NCBI GenBank assembly: GCA_012729315.1 | Contig: JAAYDI010000170.1 | Location: 1 to 46,671, forward strand | DNA from: Planctomycetaceae bacterium | GTDB lineage: Bacteria; Planctomycetota; Planctomycetia; Pirellulales; Pirellulaceae | Direction: 5' to 3' | DNA: 46,671 nucleotides | In this document: one piece after another, positions 42,073-46,671 of the stretch | Layout: each line of letters starts with the position of its first letter | Position numbering within the stretch: the first letter of the stretch is position 1 | Position numbers and translations under genes: made by a program | The notes under the pieces: model-generated | What the model was told of the DNA's origin: nothing | What the model saw: the letters and a program-made list of their open reading frames with translations, nothing else | The model's database searches: none

Positions 42073-43679
42073 GTGAGACTGCCAGTTGGATTGCGTACAA
42101 GCGCTGGCGCGCTCCGCGCGAGGATGGGGAGGTGCTGTTCGATCCGCCTCTGGCGGACGGAGCGGCGCTTCTGGAGCAGAATCTGGCCCTGCGTCAGCAG
42201 GGGGATCTGGATCTGGCCGGGTGTCGGCTGAGCACACTGCGGGCCACGGCGCGGCGCCGTATGCTGGCCGAAGCGCGCCGGTACACGGCCGAGTATCGCG
42301 ACCTGCCGGACAGTCACGCCGCGCCGGACACTCCGCTGATCCTGGCCGGTCACCAGCCGGAGCTGGTGCATCCTGGTGTGTGGTTCAAGAATTTCGTGTT
42401 GTCGTCACTGGTGCAGCGCGCCGCCGCACAGGCTGTCAATCTGCTGATCGACAATGATGCGGTTAAGAGCGTTGGGCTGCGCGTGCCGACGGGGACGGCC
42501 GCTGATCCCGTTGCGATCTCGGTCGACATGGATGCGCAGGTCGCTCCGATCCCGTACGAGGAGCGGCAGGTGCTGGACCATGCGGTGTTTGAGTCGTTTG
42601 GAGCGCGCGTGGCAGCGGCGGTGCGCCCGCTGGTCCGCCACCCGCTGATCGGCGACTTCTGGCCGCTGGCCACCACCGCTGCGGCTGCTCACGGGAACCT
42701 GGGCCGGGCGCTGGCGGCGGCGCGACACACGCTGGAAGGCCGATGGGGATTGTCCACGTTGGAACTCCCTTTGAGCCGCGTGTGCGAGGAGTGGGCATTC
42801 TGCCAGTTCGCTCTGTGTCTGCTGCGCGATGCGGCGCGGTTCCAGGAGATCCACAACAGCGCGCTGGCCGCCTACCGGCAGGTCAACCGGGTGCGCAGCC
42901 ATACGCATCCGGTCCCAGACCTGCTGCGGCAGGACGACTGGCTGGAAGTTCCCTTCTGGCTCTGGACGCGGACCGATCCCACGCGCCGGCCGGTGTTCGT
43001 GCGGCGCGAGGCGTCGGCCGTGGTGATAACCGACCGCCGCAGGCTGCGGATCGCCCTGCCGGTCGGCACGGACGAGGATGTCGCGCGGTCGGCGGAGCGC
43101 ATGGGCGGGTGGCGGGCCCAGGGAATTCGTCTGCGCCCGCGCGCACTGATCACCACGCTGTATGCGCGCCTGGTGTTGAGTGATGTGTTCATTCACGGGA
43201 TTGGCGGCGCCAAGTACGATCAGTTGACCGATGCGATTGTCCGGCAGTTCTTCGGCGTGGAGCCGCCGGAGTACATCGTGGCGACCGCGACACTCAAGTT
43301 GCCTGTGCCGCGGCGATCGATCGAGCTGGCGGACGTGGCGCGGGTGGACCAGATGCTCCGCGAGCTGCGGTATCATCCGGAGCTGTACGTGGATGGTGAT
43401 GCGGCCGCGCAGTCGCTGGTGGCCGCCAAGCGGCGCTGGATCGCGCAGCAGACATTACCGTACGAGCGTCGTGCGCGGCATGCGGAGGTAGAGCGGATTA
43501 ATCGCCAGCTGTTCGCGCTGCAGCAGCAGCGCTACAAGCAGTTGCTGGTCGAACGTAACGAACTGCGAGCGCTGTGGCGCAAACAGACGATCTTGAATTC
43601 GCGCGAGTACGCGTTCTGTCTTTTTCCAGGTGAGACTTTGCGGACACGGCTACTGGAACTTTCACGCCAAGAACCGTAA
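42069..43679 (+). CDS. BshC-like protein of unknown function
   Basis: 536 aa from ATG 42069 in a 4-bp overlap with the glycosyltransferase, GGAG 6 nt upstream. By eye it resembles the bacillithiol protein BshC at two places: LAGHQPELVHPGVWFKNFVL (compare the BshC GGQQAGLLTGPLYTIHK region) and RPRALITTLYARL, then DVFIHGIGGAKYDQLTDAI (compare the BshC segment ending AGPGEINYWGELKQAF). A helical C-terminus (about 450-520) is also BshC-like. Identity is low, so this is a remote-homology guess and no activity is claimed. BshC is thought to add cysteine to glucosaminyl-malate; BshA and BshB are not seen here. An acetyltransferase follows 155 bp downstream. Confidence 0.6.
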   Translation: MSETASWIAYKRWRAPREDGEVLFDPPLADGAALLEQNLALRQQGDLDLAGCRLSTLRATARRRMLAEARRYTAEYRDLPDSHAAPDTPLILAGHQPELVHPGVWFKNFVLSSLVQRAAAQAVNLLIDNDAVKSVGLRVPTGTAADPVAISVDMDAQVAPIPYEERQVLDHAVFESFGARVAAAVRPLVRHPLIGDFWPLATTAAAAHGNLGRALAAARHTLEGRWGLSTLELPLSRVCEEWAFCQFALCLLRDAARFQEIHNSALAAYRQVNRVRSHTHPVPDLLRQDDWLEVPFWLWTRTDPTRRPVFVRREASAVVITDRRRLRIALPVGTDEDVARSAERMGGWRAQGIRLRPRALITTLYARLVLSDVFIHGIGGAKYDQLTDAIVRQFFGVEPPEYIVATATLKLPVPRRSIELADVARVDQMLRELRYHPELYVDGDAAAQSLVAAKRRWIAQQTLPYERRARHAEVERINRQLFALQQQRYKQLLVERNELRALWRKQTILNSREYAFCLFPGETLRTRLLELSRQEP

Positions 43680-43834
43680 TCTATCGGTTGTGCGGGGCTA
43701 TTGGGGGCATGGACTCCAAGCGCGGGGCGACGTCAGCGATCTGCTGCCGGTGGTTCCGGCGAAGATTTCTTCGGAGATCAATTCGGGAAGGGATCTATTG
43801 GAAGTGAGTCCGTATGCGGAAGGGATTCTGAGAC

Positions 43835-45286
43835 ATGAATTCTTCTGTTCCGTCAACGGCTCGAGAGGCAATGTCGAGCCAGCGTCGCGGCGGCGCGCGC
43901 AGTCGGGTAGCGGAGCGTGGCAAACGCCAGAATGTGCAGTCGGATTCGCCGTCGCGGCAGGTCCAGGAGGTTTCGCGAGAGGTTTCGCGGGCGGGTTGGC
44001 GCGTGGTGGCCGCAACTCTCGCGGATCAACCGGCGATCTTTCAGTTTCTGGTGGGTGTCTTTCGCCAGCCGTCGCCGGCCGAGTTCCAGGCGCAGCTCGA
44101 AGACCCCGCCTACGATCCGGCGGACCGCCTCGTGATTAAATCTGGTGCGCGGATTGTGGCACATCTGCGGCTGCTTCGTCGCGAGATGCAGTTCGGCGGC
44201 CGGGTGCTGCCTGTGGGTCTCGTCGCCGATGTGGCCACGTTGCCCGAGTATCGTGCGCAAGGGTGTGCCACGGCGTTGCTCAGTGCGGCCCGTCAGGTCC
44301 TGGTGCAGCGCGGCGCCGTGCTGGGTGTGCTCCGCACCGATCAGCCCCGCTTCTATGCGCGGCGCGGGTGGGTGGTGTGTGGACGGCACAGCTATGCTGC
44401 GGCGGGACCGCGTGAGATTCTGTCGTGTCTGCACCAGCGTGAGGCGGAGCAGGTGCGGGGGACCGGCTTCCCGCTGCCTCCCTCCTGCCGCAAGCGCTAC
44501 AACATTCGCTTGTGGCGCCAGATGGAGCAGGCGGCGCTGACGCGGCTGTACAACGAAAACACGCGGCAGGCCTACGGGACGCTCGTCCGTACGGAAGCGT
44601 ACTGGCAGTGGCTCATCCGGCGCGGGGGCAATGAACGGGTGTACGTCGCGATCGATGGCCCCGACCGGATCGAACTGGACGATTGCCTGGCGCCGATCAT
44701 CGGGTATGCGACGACGCGGCAGGGACGCATTGTGGAGATGATGTGTGCGCGCGAGCATCCCGAGGCGTCGATTCAACTGCTGGCGCGCGCCTGCGGCGAA
44801 GCGATTGAACGCGACTTCCATCGTGTCCGCGTCGACGCGCCGCCCGGTGATCCGCTGCACGCGCTGTTGCTGGCGGCCGGTGGCAGCCACTGCTGCCACG
44901 AAGCGGACGCGGGGATGGTGTTCATGGCCAGCCTCCTGCAGCCGCGGCGCTTCCTGCAGCTGATCGGGCACCACCTCATCCAGCGCGTCGCTGCCGCCGG
45001 ATTGCCGCGCCCCTGCCAGCTCGGATTCTTGATCGACGATGAAAAGTACCGGCTGGTGATCCGCCGCCACCAGCTGCAGTGGATCCGGGGCACGCTGGGA
45101 CGCAGCTACCTCCGTTGCTCCAGCTACGATCTGACGCAGCTGCTGCTGGGCCACCTGGATGTCCACGAAGCAGTCGCGTCGGGACGACTGGCGGTATCCA
45201 CGCATCTGGCGCTCGACACGGCGGCCGCCCTGCTGCCACGCCTGCCGTTCTGGCGACCGCCGTGGGACGACTTGCCGGCTGGATAG
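43835..45286 (+). CDS. Eis-like GNAT acetyltransferase
   Basis: 483 aa from ATG 43835, with GGAAGGGA upstream; Met13 is an alternative. The first 50 residues are basic and polar, perhaps disordered. A GNAT domain follows (about 55-200): VGLVADVATLPEYRAQGCATALL has the acetyl-CoA loop (R-A-Q-G-C-A), and RTDQPRFYARRGW the beta-bulge segment. A second, degenerate GNAT-like region (about 230-360) and an SCP2-like C-terminus (about 370-475) give the three-part layout of Eis-family enzymes, which acetylate amines including aminoglycosides. The substrate here is unknown. A hairpin-rich gap separates it from the convergent prfB. Confidence 0.8.
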   Translation: MNSSVPSTAREAMSSQRRGGARSRVAERGKRQNVQSDSPSRQVQEVSREVSRAGWRVVAATLADQPAIFQFLVGVFRQPSPAEFQAQLEDPAYDPADRLVIKSGARIVAHLRLLRREMQFGGRVLPVGLVADVATLPEYRAQGCATALLSAARQVLVQRGAVLGVLRTDQPRFYARRGWVVCGRHSYAAAGPREILSCLHQREAEQVRGTGFPLPPSCRKRYNIRLWRQMEQAALTRLYNENTRQAYGTLVRTEAYWQWLIRRGGNERVYVAIDGPDRIELDDCLAPIIGYATTRQGRIVEMMCAREHPEASIQLLARACGEAIERDFHRVRVDAPPGDPLHALLLAAGGSHCCHEADAGMVFMASLLQPRRFLQLIGHHLIQRVAAAGLPRPCQLGFLIDDEKYRLVIRRHQLQWIRGTLGRSYLRCSSYDLTQLLLGHLDVHEAVASGRLAVSTHLALDTAAALLPRLPFWRPPWDDLPAG

Positions 45287-45295
45287 GATAGTTGT

Positions 45296-45342
45296 GGGCG
45301 GGATAGGCCATCCGCCCGCCGGCGCGGCGGGTCGCGCCGCGC
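45296..45342. terminator. two hairpins between convergent genes
   Basis: GGGCGG-G-AT (45296-45304) pairs with ATCCGCCC (45310-45317), one bulge, 5-nt loop. GCGCGGCG (45322-45329) pairs with CGCCGCGC (45335-45342) perfectly, 5-nt loop. The second lies 7 bp past the prfB stop. Neither has a U-tract; together they may end both transcripts. Confidence 0.5.
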
Positions 45343-45348
45343 TGCCGC

Positions 45349-46447
45349 TCAATTGTTGCTGACGCGCCACCGCAGGTACGCATCCAGGAATCCTTGGATC
45401 CCGCCGTCAAGCACCTTCTGGAAGCTCCCTTCGGCATAGCCGGTGCGCGCGTCCTTCACCCGCTGGTCCGGATGCAGGAAGTAGTTGCGGATCTGTGAGC
45501 CAAAGCCGACGCGCGATTTGTCCTTGTACTTCTGCGCCTGCTCCGCCTCGCGCTTCTCCTCTTCCAACCGTGCCAGCCGCGCCCGCAGCATCTTCCAGGC
45601 GGCGTGCCGGTTCTTGTGCTGGCTCCGCTCATTCTGGCACTGGACCACGATGCCGGTCGGCTCGTGCGTCAGCCGGATGGCGCTGGACGTCTTGTTCACG
45701 TGCTGCCCGCCCGCGCCGCTGGCGCGAAACGTATCCACCCGCACGTCTTCCTCGTCGATCTCGATCTCCACGTCGTCCGAGACGTCCGGGGACACATCCA
45801 CGGCCGCGAAGCTGGTCTGCCGTTTGCCTTCCGCGTTGAAGGGACTGATCCGCACGAGGCGGTGAATGCCCGTCTCGCCCTTGAGGTATCCGTAGGCCAT
45901 GGCGCCGCGGATGACGATCGTCGCGTTGTTGATCCCCGCCTCCTCGTTGTCGCTGCGGTCCATGAGTGTGACGGAGTAATCGTTCTTCTGGGCCCAGAGG
46001 ATGTACATCCGCAACAGCATCTCGGCCCAGTCCGCGGCGTCGGTGCCGCCGTCCCGGGCGTTGATCGTGAGGATGGCCGCTTCGCCGTCGTGCGGGCCGT
46101 TCAGCAGCGAACGGAGTTCGAGGTTGTCGACCAGCGTCTCGAGGTGATGCACCTCCTGGGTGACTTCCGCTTCGAGCGACTTGTCTTCCTCGGCCATTTC
46201 GAGCATGGCGTCGAGGTCCTCACTCGCGTGCAGCGCCTCCTCCAACGGGGCGAGCACGTTCTTGAGCGCCTTGAGTTGCGCTACGGTCTGCTGGGCCGAT
46301 TCGTGGTTGTCCCAGAACCCCGGGACCGCCATCCGCTGTTCGATCTCGCCGGCCTGTGCTTTCTTTTGGGCGTAGTCAAAGACTGTCCCGCAGGTTGAGG
46401 ATCCGCTCTCGAAGATGCTCCGCGAGACTGACGATTTCTGCTTCCAT
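45349..46447 (-). CDS. prfB: peptide chain release factor 2, with programmed +1 frameshift
   Basis: 365 aa after frameshifting. Translation starts at ATG 46447 and reads 23 codons (MEAEIVSLAEHLRERILNL...) to an in-frame TGA at 46376-46378. The sequence there is CTT-TGA-C, the standard RF2 site; a +1 slip gives Leu-Asp and continues as DYAQKKAQAGEIEQRM to the true stop TGA at 45349. RF2 markers: the SPF codon-recognition tripeptide (VRISPFNAEG) and the catalytic GAGGQHVNK. It releases peptides at UGA and UAA, and low RF2 favours the frameshift, giving autoregulation. A frame open from 46623 without a shift is not the real start. Confidence 0.96.
46375..46381 (-). promoter_or_regulatory. programmed frameshift site of prfB
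   Basis: On the minus strand the site is CTT-TGA-C (CTT 46381-46379, TGA 46378-46376, C 46375). Upstream, CGGGAC stands three bases before CTT, where E. coli has the stimulatory AGGGGG; the match is weak, so frameshifting may be less efficient or rely on the slow UGA C context. Confidence 0.95.
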
Positions 46448-46560
46448 CGCTTCGCTTCTTTCCAGCTAAGTGGCGCGGTACTGCTACGTTCCATTCGCCA
46501 TGAAATATAGTGTCCAGGGGCTCCGGGAGGGAAGCCCGCCTCCCGCCTGGGACGGTGAAA

Positions 46561-46579
46561 GGCTCGGTCATTCCGAGCC
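46561..46579 (-). other. perfect hairpin upstream of prfB
   Basis: GGCTCGG (46561-46567) and CCGAGCC (46573-46579) form a 7-bp stem with a 5-nt loop, about 115 bp before the prfB start. Read on the minus strand it is followed by TTTCAC. It could end an upstream gene outside the window or act in the prfB leader. Confidence 0.4.
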
Positions 46580-46671
46580 GGTTGTAGTGGACAAATCCAT
46601 GCCATGGATGGGCCCATTCGCATGGACTGCCTACCTCCTCACCGTGCAGCGGTTACATCCCGCAATTGGCC

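Noticed and set aside
46448-46623. Upstream extension of the prfB frame
   Set aside because: The frame is open but has no family similarity; the real N-terminus is in the other frame before the programmed shift.

Overview
The window is high-GC bacterial DNA that reads as Planctomycetota, probably of the Pirellulales/Planctomycetales type. The indicators are a prepilin-like DUF1559 protein, two serine/threonine kinases with the planctomycete architecture, an ECF sigma factor translationally coupled to one of them, PQQ-type beta-propeller secreted proteins, Tat-exported aldo/keto reductase-like and Gfo/Idh/MocA proteins, an isochorismatase-ThuA protein, and short 7-bp tandem repeat arrays between genes. 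No rRNA, tRNA, CRISPR array or complete insertion sequence was seen. The assignment rests on gene content only.

Layout. Positions 1-7124 are mostly minus strand: a possible transposase remnant at the edge, an LRR lipoprotein, a kinase-TPR protein, a PQQ-type propeller, a tetraheme cytochrome c and a Tat-exported aldo/keto reductase homologue that has lost catalytic residues. Positions 7501-12657 are a tight plus-strand block: HtrA/Deg-like protease, ECF sigma factor, membrane Ser/Thr kinase, GspE/PilB-like ATPase. A heptamer and 33-bp repeat block separates it from the convergent addB-addA pair (12784-18797, minus). Three more minus-strand exported proteins follow: a PQQ-type lipoprotein, an isochorismatase-ThuA fusion and a Gfo/Idh/MocA oxidoreductase.

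Positions 23893-26854 are a complete nickel module: nikR, a fused nikMN, nikQ and nikO, with overlapping inverted repeats just upstream of nikR. A near-perfect sigma-54 promoter lies after nikO, ahead of a secreted Gly/Arg/Met-repeat protein. Next come a truncated rhodanese, a divergent esterase/SGNH-hydrolase pair, a small Cys/His-rich protein with a possibly leaderless promoter, a DUF1559 protein with a His-rich insert, an FKBP isomerase, a Pro/Tyr-rich secreted protein, cardiolipin synthase and a Nif3-like protein.

Positions 36328-41011 (minus) are a signalling operon: a hybrid histidine kinase with HPt, then two paralogous receiver-HATPase proteins. Positions 41284-45286 (plus) hold a GT2 glycosyltransferase overlapping a BshC-like protein, then an Eis-like acetyltransferase. 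The window closes with prfB, which carries the classic CTT-TGA-C programmed frameshift.

The best candidates for undescribed biology are the protease-sigma-kinase-ATPase block, the receiver-HATPase pair behind the hybrid kinase, the GT2/BshC-like/GNAT cluster, the sigma-54-driven repeat protein beside the nickel operon, and three unrelated heptanucleotide arrays.
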